This document shows, one piece after another, positions 1-8,702 of a stretch of DNA of 64,000 nucleotides. The translations under genes and the position numbers were made by a program. Every line of letters starts with the position of its first letter. The first letter of the stretch is position 1. The stretch comes from Actinobacillus genomosp. 1. Lineage in GTDB: Bacteria; Pseudomonadota; Gammaproteobacteria; Enterobacterales; Pasteurellaceae. The stretch covers positions 1,787,501 through 1,851,500 of the forward strand of contig NZ_CP103834.1 of NCBI RefSeq assembly GCF_029774175.1, in the 5' to 3' direction. Below the pieces are notes generated by a model. That model was not told where the DNA came from and ran no database searches. It worked only from the letters and a program-made list of their open reading frames with translations.

Positions 1-581
<581 letters not shown>

Positions 582-757
582 AAAAAGTTTAATCGCTCAA
601 TATACTGCTTAGCTAAGTTCACTTCCCTTACCTAACCAAGTTAAGTAAAAAGAAAAATATGAATTTCTAGTTTAAGCACCTATTAAGACTTCAAGTTTTA
701 AATAATTTTTTAAAATCAAGTCAATCAACAAGTGCCCACACAGATTGTCTGATATAT

Positions 758-768
758 TGTTAAAGAAC
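758..768 (-). promoter_or_regulatory. boxA-like antitermination element of the rRNA leader
   Basis: On the minus strand this reads GTTCTTTAACA, close to the boxA (TGCTCTTTAACA) of bacterial rRNA leaders, about 180 nt before the 16S start. It lies between tRNA-Pro and 16S. This suggests that the transcript reaching 16S is of the antiterminated rRNA type, possibly running through the tRNAs. A separate rrn promoter in the 582-757 stretch could not be identified with confidence. Confidence 0.55.
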
Positions 769-779
769 GAAAAATAAAG

Positions 780-856
780 TGGTCGGCGAGATAGGATTTG
801 AACCTACGACCCACTGGTCCCAAACCAGTTGCGCTACCAAGCTGCGCTACTCGCCG
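780..856 (-). tRNA. tRNA-Pro (anticodon TGG)
   Basis: The minus strand folds as a cloverleaf starting CGGCGAGTAGCGCAG, with anticodon loop TTTGGGA (anticodon TGG) and an encoded 3' CCA. The T-arm is GTAGGTTCAAATCCTAT. It is the last of three tRNA genes transcribed toward the 16S gene. Confidence 0.97.
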
Positions 857-884
857 TCAGTTACTCATAAGAGTATATTTTAAA

Positions 885-960
885 TGGGGTGGCTAATGAG
901 ACTCGAACTCACGACAACCGGAATCACAATCCGGGGCTCTACCAACTGAGCTATAGCCAC
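885..960 (-). tRNA. tRNA-His (anticodon GTG)
   Basis: The minus strand starts GTGGCTATAGCTCAG with anticodon stem-loop CCGGATTGTGATTCCGG (anticodon GTG) and ends in an encoded CCA. The extra G at -1 typical of tRNA-His is present at the 5' end. It lies between tRNA-Arg and tRNA-Pro in one transcription unit. Confidence 0.97.
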
Positions 961-989
961 CATTGCCGATTGAATATTGCTTTGACCAC

Positions 990-1066
<77 letters not shown>

Positions 1067-1112
1067 TTATGATTTTCATCATCTTGTTTAGTGCGTCGCA
1101 ACGGAGGCGTAT

Positions 1113-1139
1113 ATTATAGATTTTCCTTTTTGTTGTCTA
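1113..1139 (-). promoter_or_regulatory. Sigma-70-like promoter of the tRNA cluster
   Basis: On the minus strand a perfect TATAAT (1113-1118) is preceded at 15 nt by TAGACA (1134-1139). It is followed by a GC-rich discriminator (ACGCCTCC), typical of stable-RNA promoters, about 47 nt upstream of tRNA-Arg. The spacer is shorter than the ideal 17, so the exact -35 is uncertain. Confidence 0.6.
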
Positions 1140-1225
1140 GCACTTTTTGCAAAAAAGTTTAAAAAAATCATTTGTTTGTTTTTAATTTATTCAAAATGAA
1201 TATTAATTGTCATAATCGGTGCTTT

Positions 1226-1951
1226 TTAGAGCTGTTTTGTGCAGTAGTAATAGAGAAAACGTAATAAATTAATTTGTCGCCGGCAACGAGTCGGTTGGCT
1301 GAATAGACGATATAACCATTCTAAGCCGAGGTCTTGCCAACTTTTCGGTGCTCGTTTTACTTTTCCGACAAATACATCATAAGTGCCGCCTACTCCCATA
1401 TATAAGCAGTCGGGATATTCTCGTTCGACATCCGCAATAAACATTTCTTGTTTCGGCGACCCCATCGCAACCGTTACAAACTTTGCTCCGCTTTGTTTTA
1501 TGCGTTTAATAATAAGCGGTTGCTGGCTTTCATCAAAATAACCGTCTTGCGAGCCTACGATATTTACTTGCCAAGCGGTTAATTTCTGTTGAACTTTTGC
1601 AAGCGTATCTGCTGTGCTTCCAATTAAAAATACCGGAATACCTAATTCGCCTGCTTTTTGCATTAACTCTTCCCATAAATCCGCACCGGCAATCCGTTCC
1701 ATTTGTTTAATATGCGGATATTTACGTTTGACCGAACGAACGATACTAATACCGTCCGCATAGTTATATTCCGCATGAGTGAGCAGTTGCCTAATTTCAG
1801 GATCCTTCTCACTCATCACCAACTTTTCGGCATTCATTGCAATTAATTTGCCTGTTTTAAGTTGTCCTTTACTCATTAAAAAATCGACAAATTCGGTTTG
1901 ATTCCTTGCAAGAAGAATATTAATCCCTCGAATTTCAGCCATTGCTATCAT
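1226..1951 (-). CDS. wecG: UDP-ManNAcA transferase (ECA lipid II synthesis)
   Basis: A protein of 241 residues of the WecG/TagA/CpsF glycosyltransferase family. It adds N-acetyl-D-mannosaminuronic acid from UDP-ManNAcA to undecaprenyl-PP-GlcNAc at the inner membrane, the second step of ECA repeat-unit assembly. Family hallmarks seen are the TGKLIAMNAEKLV start region, an ADG motif followed by ERIAGADL, an FLIGS segment, and a VAMGSPKQE motif ahead of MGVGGTYDVF and KRAPKSWQDLGLEWLYRL. Length matches E. coli WecG (about 246). It overlaps wzyE by 17 nt (an internal ATG at 1942 is also possible), so it is the last gene of wecF-wzyE-wecG. Confidence 0.95.
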   Translation of the reverse strand: MIAMAEIRGINILLARNQTEFVDFLMSKGQLKTGKLIAMNAEKLVMSEKDPEIRQLLTHAEYNYADGISIVRSVKRKYPHIKQMERIAGADLWEELMQKAGELGIPVFLIGSTADTLAKVQQKLTAWQVNIVGSQDGYFDESQQPLIIKRIKQSGAKFVTVAMGSPKQEMFIADVEREYPDCLYMGVGGTYDVFVGKVKRAPKSWQDLGLEWLYRLFSQPTRCRRQINLLRFLYYYCTKQL

Positions 1952-3269
1952 TTTTATCTACCTTTGTTCTTGATAATCCAGCTTCAAAGCTAAGCGTAAT
2001 TAATTTTGCCACGCACCAACATAATAAGAAAACGATACTAAAAAATACCCAGCGAGAAATAAATGCGTCCAGACCTTCTCGTACTAACACAACAAAGTTA
2101 AACAAATTCGCCAGGCAATACGCTTGAATAATAGCGGAATAACTTTTGTCCTGATGATATGTTGCATAACTAAATAAACGATCGAAACTTTGAATAATCC
2201 AGCCGACCAATGCCATACCGAGAGTTATCATCGGTAATCCGCCCATAATATAGAAAGAACCGAGTAGCGTCGGTGAAATCGCTAACCCCGAGAAATTGCC
2301 TAACATCTCCCGTGTGAAATAATTTGCCGTATTGACGATATAAATCGGTTTTGCCTGCCACAACCAATCCGGAATATAGACATAGAAATCTCGAACAATC
2401 GGCATTAGTCCTTGAGATTCAACCGGATAACTTAATATCTTGGCTAAATTCTCCCATGGAGAAAACGTATCTCGTGTAAGATATAAAAAAGTAAACAGTG
2501 CCTCTGATCCGTTTACCTTTAACCCGTAGCGAACTAAAGCTAATAAAAACATTGCGCCAATCATAACGCAACCGGCAACAACCAAAGCTTTAAACGACAC
2601 ATAATTTTTATAAAGCCCTAACAGGAAAAATAATAGTGCCACCATCGCTAAGTTAGCGCGAGTCCCGCCTACTGCAATATAATTTAAGCCGCCAAGCACA
2701 ATGCCCAGTATAAGGAAAAACCACCAGACTCTTTTATTTTGATCTAGGAAAAATAAAATTAAGAGTGCCGGCAAGAAAAAATAGAAGAAACGCTTCAGCC
2801 AGACGTTTTGAATCGATGCCGAGAATATTTGGCTGTATTTTTCCAATTCAAACAATAGCCAGCCGTTAAGGGATACAAACCAAACTAAACTACCGATAGC
2901 CACACATAATAAGAAGCAAGCGGTTAAATTTGCTGATAATTTTGCAAAATTTTGTCGATTTTGCACCGCTTGTTGTTTTTGACGGCGTATTGTTCCGGCA
3001 AAAAAGCGATAACTTATCCAATAAATCAAATAACCCGCCAGCATAGCAAACAGGGTGATAAAAAGTATGTCTGGCTCAACTAACGGGCTGTCAAAGCCCA
3101 ACGCCATTGCCATCGAAAACGGAAAGCCCAGATAAAAAATGACTAAATAAATTAAACTAAACAATAAATGAAATGAAAACGCTTGCTTTTGGTAGTCGCT
3201 ATAAATGTAAATCGCTATCAGCCATACCGAGAGCAAATAGAAGCCGGTTAATAAAGTATATTCAATCAT
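1935..3269 (-). CDS. wzyE: ECA polymerase
   Basis: An integral membrane protein of 444 residues with about 11-12 hydrophobic segments spread over the whole length, as expected of WzyE, which polymerises ECA trisaccharide repeats on the periplasmic face. A large periplasmic-type loop lies in the second half (around FSPWENLAKILSYP and DWLWQAKP), followed by more membrane segments. It lies between wecF (8-nt overlap) and wecG (17-nt overlap), its usual place in ECA clusters. Assignment rests on topology, length and context, since Wzy proteins vary in sequence. Confidence 0.9.
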   Translation of the reverse strand: MIEYTLLTGFYLLSVWLIAIYIYSDYQKQAFSFHLLFSLIYLVIFYLGFPFSMAMALGFDSPLVEPDILFITLFAMLAGYLIYWISYRFFAGTIRRQKQQAVQNRQNFAKLSANLTACFLLCVAIGSLVWFVSLNGWLLFELEKYSQIFSASIQNVWLKRFFYFFLPALLILFFLDQNKRVWWFFLILGIVLGGLNYIAVGGTRANLAMVALLFFLLGLYKNYVSFKALVVAGCVMIGAMFLLALVRYGLKVNGSEALFTFLYLTRDTFSPWENLAKILSYPVESQGLMPIVRDFYVYIPDWLWQAKPIYIVNTANYFTREMLGNFSGLAISPTLLGSFYIMGGLPMITLGMALVGWIIQSFDRLFSYATYHQDKSYSAIIQAYCLANLFNFVVLVREGLDAFISRWVFFSIVFLLCWCVAKLITLSFEAGLSRTKVDKNDSNG

Positions 3270-4338
3270 TACTGAGTTCCGTTAATAATGTCAGCCATTG
3301 TTCATTATACTGAGGAGCAAAAAAGCGTATATTGCGTTTATCGCAATCTTGTAGCTGTTGCTTTACTTGCCGCACCTTCGCTATCGTTAATTCATCGCTA
3401 TACAAAAACGGTACGTTTTCCTTTTGCATATCGATACAAAACGGATTTTCTTTAGTTAGTACCAACGGAACATTTAGTTGAATCAGTAGGCAAATCGTAC
3501 CGATAGCTTGCTGCCGTTTGAAATAAAAATAGCCTGCATCACACTGCGCCAATAATTGTTGATACCGGATAAAATCCAGTTTTTCCGTCAGTACCTCAAC
3601 GGTATTTTTAGGGAACAATGCGACCGCTTGTTGTTGAACTTGCTTAATATAGCTTTGATTATTTTCCGGATAACCCATCGGGATAATAATACGCAGATTT
3701 TCAGCAAGTCTTTGTTTCAGCTGGGTTAGTGCCGCTAAATGACGATTAGACGTATCTCCGGAATTGCCGAGCAAAATAGTAAACGGCTTATCTTTAGCCG
3801 GATCTTGCACAAGCATTTCTTGTTGCGGAGCCATTTTAGTCGGGAAATAAAGGACTCGATCTTGAACATTCTCTCGTTTTAAGTGTTGTTTAGCAAACGC
3901 AAGATCGCCGTGCGTTGCCCATAAAACCGGTAACTTTTGCTGCGCTAGACGGCGTAAACGATAAAATAATTTATATTTCCAGCCGCTTGCTTCTTCATAT
4001 AAATCCGCCCCCCAAATATGCCATACGCAACGACAAGCGGGTAACTTTCCAAACAAAATCGCAAGCCATAACCAAATATTATACTGACCGTGCAAGACAA
4101 ATTTTGCCGTTTTTGTTTGCTTGGCGGTTTTTACCACCGCCTTCGCAATCGCTTGACGAGAACGGAAAAGCTGCAAATTAAGTTGCGGATATTGCGAAGA
4201 TAAGTCTGCTTGCCCGACAACATAAAAATAGTGCTGTTGTCCGGCTAATTTGGGCAATAGTTGATCACGAAAAAAATCCAATACCGTTTGGTTATGATGC
4301 GGAATATCCGAACCTAGAATATGATAAATAGGGTGCAT
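3262..4338 (-). CDS. wecF: TDP-Fuc4NAc:lipid II transferase
   Basis: A glycosyltransferase of 358 residues of the WecF (GT56) family, which transfers 4-acetamido-4,6-dideoxygalactose from its TDP form to complete ECA lipid III. The start MHPIYHILGSDIPHHN and the segments CRCVWHIWGADLYE, ILLGNSGDTSNRH and IIPMGYPENN are typical of the family. It opens the minus-strand block wecF-wzyE-wecG. Its start faces the hcp gene 278 nt away on the other strand, so it needs its own promoter here. Confidence 0.95.
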   Translation of the reverse strand: MHPIYHILGSDIPHHNQTVLDFFRDQLLPKLAGQQHYFYVVGQADLSSQYPQLNLQLFRSRQAIAKAVVKTAKQTKTAKFVLHGQYNIWLWLAILFGKLPACRCVWHIWGADLYEEASGWKYKLFYRLRRLAQQKLPVLWATHGDLAFAKQHLKRENVQDRVLYFPTKMAPQQEMLVQDPAKDKPFTILLGNSGDTSNRHLAALTQLKQRLAENLRIIIPMGYPENNQSYIKQVQQQAVALFPKNTVEVLTEKLDFIRYQQLLAQCDAGYFYFKRQQAIGTICLLIQLNVPLVLTKENPFCIDMQKENVPFLYSDELTIAKVRQVKQQLQDCDKRNIRFFAPQYNEQWLTLLTELSND

Positions 4339-4545
4339 GATCTCTTTTAAAGTTTGTTTAACTTACTTCATTATAAGCGGGAAACATCAAACAAGCGGTC
4401 AAAAACCGCCAAAATCTTACCAATAAAATTAACAATAATTCTCACTAAAATCCACTCATACCCTATTCTAAGTAGAGAACTACGACTAGATCAAATTTCT
4501 TGCATTTTTCAAAATTTTCTTCTTTTTATCCATTTTTGTTCTCGC

Positions 4546-4582
4546 TATGATTTAGCACATTAATTCCTACTATTTTAGTAGG
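4546..4582 (+). promoter_or_regulatory. hcp promoter region with a perfect inverted repeat
   Basis: A -10-like TATGAT is at 4546-4551. Just downstream, CCTACTA (4566-4572) and TAGTAGG (4576-4582) form a perfect 7-bp inverted repeat with a 3-nt centre, about 34 nt upstream of the hcp start. This places it at or just after the transcription start. It could be an operator or a leader hairpin. No convincing -35 or full FNR box was seen, so the promoter may need an activator. Confidence 0.4.
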
Positions 4583-4616
4583 TTATTCATTTTTTTAATT
4601 AGTTTGGAGTGATTTT

Positions 4617-6272
4617 ATGTACTGCGTTCAATGTGAACAAACCATGGTAACCCCGATGGGGAACGGTTGTAGTTTCGGTCAAGGTATGTGTGGTAAAACG
4701 GCGGAAACCTCAGATTTACAAGACTTATTAATCGCCTGCTTACACAGCCTTTCCGCGTGGGCGTTAAAAGCACGTGAACACGGCATTATCAACCACGATG
4801 CGGATAACTTCGCCCCTCGAGCATTCTTCGCCACTTTAACCAACGTAAACTTCGATTCGAACCGTATCGTTGGCTATGCGCAACAAGCATTGGTTTACCG
4901 TAATCAACTGATTGCCGAAATTGCTAAAGTTGAAGCAAATCCACAAATTGACCACCCATTAGCGCATATTGAACTCAAAGGTATTTCGATTGATCAACTT
5001 GCCGAACAAGCCAAAGAATTTGCATTAGATACTGATCGTGCGGAAATCGGTGAAGAAGTTCACGGCGTGCGTTTATTAGCCCTTTACGGCTTAAAAGGTG
5101 CGGCGGCTTATTTAGAACACGCTTATGTGTTAGGCAAATTCGATAACGATTTATATGTGGAATACCACGGCTTTATGTCTTGGTTAGGTACAAAACCAAG
5201 CGATTTAAACGAATTACTTGAAAAATCGCTCGCTATCGGTTCAATGAACTTTAAAGTGATGGCAATGTTAGATGCCGGCGAAACCGAAACCTTCGGTAAT
5301 CCTGTGCCGGCAACGGTTAATATCCGTCCGGTGAAAGGCAAATGCATTCTGATTTCAGGCCACGATTTAAAAGATTTAAAAGAATTATTAGAACAAACTG
5401 AAGGCAAAGGCATTAATGTTTACACCCACGGTGAAATGCTACCAGCACACGGCTATCCGGAACTGAAAAAATACAAACATTTAGTCGGTAACTATGGTTC
5501 AGGCTGGCAGAATCAACAAAAAGAATTTGCACGCTTCCCGGGGGCGATCGTGATGACTTCAAACTGTTTAATCGATCCGAATGTGGGCGATTATGCCGAT
5601 CGTATCTTCACTTGTAACATCGTGGGCTGGCCGGGCGTGGTGCATTTAGAAAAACACAACTTTGCACCGGTTATCGAAAAAGCGTTGGAATGTGACGGCT
5701 TCCCATATACCGAATTAGAACACTACATCACTGTCGGTTTCGGTCGTAAAACCTTAATCGACGCATCTGATGCGGTGATTGATTTAGTCAAAGCAGGCAA
5801 ATTAAGCCACGTATTCGTGATCGGCGGTTGTGACGGCGATAAAGAAGAACGCCACTACTACACGGATTTAGCCTATGCGTTACCGAAAGATACTGCAGTG
5901 CTTACGCTTGGTTGCGGTAAATATCGTTTCAACAAATTGGATTTCGGGACAATTGACGGCGGCTTACCTCGCTTACTAGACGCAGGTCAATGTAACGACA
6001 CCTATTCAGCGATTATGTTAGCGGTAACGCTTTCGCAGAAATTAGGAATTGGCTTAAACGAATTGCCACTTTCGATTGTGCTTTCTTGGTTCGAACAAAA
6101 AGCGATTATCGTGTTATTAACGCTGTTAGCGCTTGGCGTGAAAAATGTTTATTCAGGCCCAAGCAAACCGGCGTTCTTAAACGAAAACGTGATGAATTTA
6201 TTACACGAAAAATTCGGTTTAAGCGGTTTAACCACTCCAGAGCAAGATTTCGGTCATATCATCAATAAATAA
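4617..6272 (+). CDS. hcp: Hydroxylamine reductase / hybrid cluster protein
   Basis: A protein of 551 residues, the hybrid iron-sulfur-oxygen cluster protein of anaerobic nitrogen-oxide stress. It reduces hydroxylamine to ammonia in vitro and acts as an NO reductase with its partner Hcr in E. coli. The N-terminal cysteines are C3, C6, C18 and C25 (CVQCEQTM...GNGCSFGQGMCGKTAET), the short-spacing set that binds the first cluster. The hybrid-cluster ligand region includes TSNCLIDP, FTCNIVGWPGV, VIGGCDGD, TLGCGKYRFN and DAGQCNDTYSA. The start has a strong GGAG ribosome site. It pairs with hcr downstream and splits the ECA genes. Confidence 0.97.
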   Translation: MYCVQCEQTMVTPMGNGCSFGQGMCGKTAETSDLQDLLIACLHSLSAWALKAREHGIINHDADNFAPRAFFATLTNVNFDSNRIVGYAQQALVYRNQLIAEIAKVEANPQIDHPLAHIELKGISIDQLAEQAKEFALDTDRAEIGEEVHGVRLLALYGLKGAAAYLEHAYVLGKFDNDLYVEYHGFMSWLGTKPSDLNELLEKSLAIGSMNFKVMAMLDAGETETFGNPVPATVNIRPVKGKCILISGHDLKDLKELLEQTEGKGINVYTHGEMLPAHGYPELKKYKHLVGNYGSGWQNQQKEFARFPGAIVMTSNCLIDPNVGDYADRIFTCNIVGWPGVVHLEKHNFAPVIEKALECDGFPYTELEHYITVGFGRKTLIDASDAVIDLVKAGKLSHVFVIGGCDGDKEERHYYTDLAYALPKDTAVLTLGCGKYRFNKLDFGTIDGGLPRLLDAGQCNDTYSAIMLAVTLSQKLGIGLNELPLSIVLSWFEQKAIIVLLTLLALGVKNVYSGPSKPAFLNENVMNLLHEKFGLSGLTTPEQDFGHIINK

Positions 6273-6288
6273 TCGGCTAATTAAAAAG

Positions 6289-6340
6289 AGCGGTCAAATT
6301 TCACAAAATTTTTGCAAATTTCTCAGCAATTTTGACCGCT
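6289..6340. repeat. Inverted uptake-signal pair between hcp and hcr
   Basis: AGCGGTCAAA (6289-6298) and TTTGACCGCT (6331-6340) form a 10-bp inverted pair of uptake-signal cores. No run of T follows the second arm, so it looks more like a processing or partial-termination hairpin than a full terminator between hcp and hcr. Confidence 0.6.
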
Positions 6341-6393
6341 TGTTGAATGTAAGAACACATTGCGTCCCTACATATATCGAAAGGAACAACAAA

Positions 6394-7413
6394 ATGGCAA
6401 ATACCAATAAAAACCCTTTATGTATTAATGAATTACAGGTGTATTCAATCGTACAAGAAGCGCCAAATGTCAAAACGATTAACTTTATCGCACAGGATTT
6501 CTACCCGTACCAAGCGGGGCAATATGCGTTAGTCAGCATTAAAAACACACCGCATATTACCCGTGCTTACTCACTGTCTTCTACCCCGGGCGAAAGCCGT
6601 TTCGTGTCGATTACCGTGCGTGAAATTGAAGGTGGAGTCGGTTCGACTTGGCTCAACAATAACGTGAAAGTCGGTGACCAAGTGTGGTTCTCGAATCCAA
6701 TGGGCGAGTTTTCTTGCCAACAGGTGTTAGCGAATAATTATTTATTAGTCGGTGCGGGTAGCGGCGTGACGCCAATTATGTCGATGGCTCGTTGGTTATT
6801 AGCAAATCGTCCGGAAGTGAATTTAACCGTTATCCATTCGGTACACTCGCCGGAAGATGTGATTTTCAAAGCGGAATGGCAAGAGCTACAAGCTAAATAT
6901 CCGAAACTCAACTTAGTAATTAACGCTTCGGTCGGAGCAACAGAGGGCTTTGCAAGCGGTCGAATTTCGGCAGAAATTATCAAAAATGTAGTGCCGAATG
7001 TGAGCGATTACACTGTGATGACCTGCGGCCCTGAAGCCTATATGACGGCGTTAAAAAATATCGTGCTTGAATTAGGCGTAAGCGAAGATCGATTCTTTAC
7101 CGAAGCTTTCTTTAATACTGCCTTAGCCGGTGAAATCAGTTCGGATAAGAAAACCACCTTAACCATCAACGGTGCAAAACAAATCACTGCAGAAGTGCCG
7201 GTTGGTATGACCCTATTAGCCGCATTAGAAGCACAAGAACAACCGGTGGTTTCCGGCTGTCGCACCGGTTTATGCGGTTTATGTAAAACCAAAGTGACTG
7301 GAGGGGAATATGAAGTGGTACACACCGGCGATTTAACCGAAGAAGAAATTGCACAAGGCTATGTGCTAGCGTGTAGTTGCCGCGTCAAAGAAAACGTCTC
7401 GGTTTCTTTATAA
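6394..7413 (+). CDS. hcr: NADH oxidoreductase Hcr, electron donor to Hcp
   Basis: A 339-residue flavin reductase with a C-terminal plant-type [2Fe-2S] domain. The FAD-binding motif is TRAYSLSS, the NAD-binding region is VGAGSGVTPIMSM with TCGPEAYM, and the ferredoxin cluster ligands appear in SGCRTGLCGLCKTKV plus a distal ACSC. Hcr passes electrons from NADH to Hcp. The start at 6394 is chosen because it follows AAGGA at 6381-6385; an in-frame ATG 54 nt upstream has no good ribosome site. It lies 121 nt after hcp on the same strand. Confidence 0.95.
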   Translation: MANTNKNPLCINELQVYSIVQEAPNVKTINFIAQDFYPYQAGQYALVSIKNTPHITRAYSLSSTPGESRFVSITVREIEGGVGSTWLNNNVKVGDQVWFSNPMGEFSCQQVLANNYLLVGAGSGVTPIMSMARWLLANRPEVNLTVIHSVHSPEDVIFKAEWQELQAKYPKLNLVINASVGATEGFASGRISAEIIKNVVPNVSDYTVMTCGPEAYMTALKNIVLELGVSEDRFFTEAFFNTALAGEISSDKKTTLTINGAKQITAEVPVGMTLLAALEAQEQPVVSGCRTGLCGLCKTKVTGGEYEVVHTGDLTEEEIAQGYVLACSCRVKENVSVSL

Positions 7414-7424
7414 GTTTTATTAAC

Positions 7425-7456
7425 AAAAAACCTCAAAGGACATCTTTGAGGTTTTT
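7425..7456. terminator. Bidirectional terminator between hcr and wzxE
   Basis: AAAACCTCAAAG and CTTTGAGGTTTT form a 12-bp-plus stem around a GACAT loop, flanked by A and T runs so that it works in both directions. The wzxE stop codon lies within its right arm. Confidence 0.9.
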
Positions 7457-8702
7457 ATGTTCTAAGATAGTAACGAAAAGCTAATAAACAGACGAAGAAA
7501 TAACAACAATAGGTCAATAAATAGGTCTGCACCGCCCCTTCCGCACCATTTAACGGAATCAACCAATGTCCTATCGTAACCAATAACGTTAATTGGCAAA
7601 TTTCCGCCAACACATACAGTTTTAACGAGGCTTTGGCAATAGCCAAATAACCGAATACATAAGCAATCACTTTAAATATATCGCCGATCAGCTGCCAGAT
7701 AAATAACGATTCCATCGGTAAAAACTGTTCGGAATATAGGGTCAGAATAATTTCACGCTTTAAGCTAAATACCAGCAAACCGATACCGATTGCAGAAACT
7801 CCGACAAATTTAACCGCTTTGATTAATTCACATTTAATGTCGGATTTTTGAATTAATTTAGCGAAGGTCGGTAATAGATATACTGAAAAGACGGCGGTAA
7901 TGAGTTGTAAATACGCATCGGAAATTTTACTCACACCCTGCCATAAACCGACCGCTTCAATCGAATGAGATTCCACTAATAAATCTCTAAGCAAAATATA
8001 CGCAAGCGGTAAAGTGATTGCCGTGACTAACACCATCATACTAAATTTAAATAAGTTGCGTGCATATTGCCAATCAAAACCGGGTTCCCAAAAGTGAAAG
8101 ACGTAGCCCCTCTGTTTTAAAAAATAGCGAGCGGGTAAACAAGCGAGTGCGGGCATCACGGCGAATCCGATTAATGCGCCCGAATAACCGCAGAAGTACA
8201 ATCCGCCTAAAAAAACGCTAATTGCCAACAATATCCCAACGCTCTGACTGACGGCATTGGCTCGGGCTTGTCGATGTCCTCTCAAAATAGCCAGTAGATA
8301 ATTACTGTTTGCAATGCCGAGTTGAATTATCCCGGTCGCTACGATAACCGGCTGATATTCTTTGGAATAAAAAATCCATTCACTGATTTTTGCAGAAAAT
8401 AGGATAAAAACGACCGCTAGTACGGCAGAAAAGCTCAGTACAATCCGACTCGCTGTCGCAAATAATACATATAATTTTTGCGGTTCGTGCTCAAATTCCG
8501 CTACATATTTCGTCACACCGTTAAAAATGCCGCCACCGGCAAAAACGCCCAACACGGTAATCAACGTCATAAAATTCGCCGCTTGTCCTAATCCTTCCAG
8601 CCCGAATTGCAAGGCAAACAGCTTAACCAGTATTAGGCTAATACCGATTTTAAAAGCCGTGGAACTTGCCGTCCAAACAGCGGTTTTACTCAGTGATCTC
8701 AT
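7455..8702 (-). CDS. wzxE: ECA lipid III flippase
   Basis: A 415-residue polytopic membrane protein of the MATE/MOP polysaccharide flippase group with about 12 hydrophobic segments. WzxE moves undecaprenyl-PP-linked ECA trisaccharide across the inner membrane. The start MRSLSKTAVWTASSTAFKIG and the FGLEGLGQAANFM segment match the WzxE type, and length fits the E. coli protein (416). It overlaps wecE by 4 nt and is the last gene of the wecA-to-wzxE transcription unit. The next ECA gene, wecF, is 3 kb further on behind hcp-hcr. Confidence 0.95.
   Translation of the reverse strand: MRSLSKTAVWTASSTAFKIGISLILVKLFALQFGLEGLGQAANFMTLITVLGVFAGGGIFNGVTKYVAEFEHEPQKLYVLFATASRIVLSFSAVLAVVFILFSAKISEWIFYSKEYQPVIVATGIIQLGIANSNYLLAILRGHRQARANAVSQSVGILLAISVFLGGLYFCGYSGALIGFAVMPALACLPARYFLKQRGYVFHFWEPGFDWQYARNLFKFSMMVLVTAITLPLAYILLRDLLVESHSIEAVGLWQGVSKISDAYLQLITAVFSVYLLPTFAKLIQKSDIKCELIKAVKFVGVSAIGIGLLVFSLKREIILTLYSEQFLPMESLFIWQLIGDIFKVIAYVFGYLAIAKASLKLYVLAEICQLTLLVTIGHWLIPLNGAEGAVQTYLLTYCCYFFVCLLAFRYYLRT

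Noticed and set aside
4480..4545. FNR box upstream of hcp
   Set aside because: Only a half site (ATCAA at 4491-4495) is visible; the other half does not match TTGAT.
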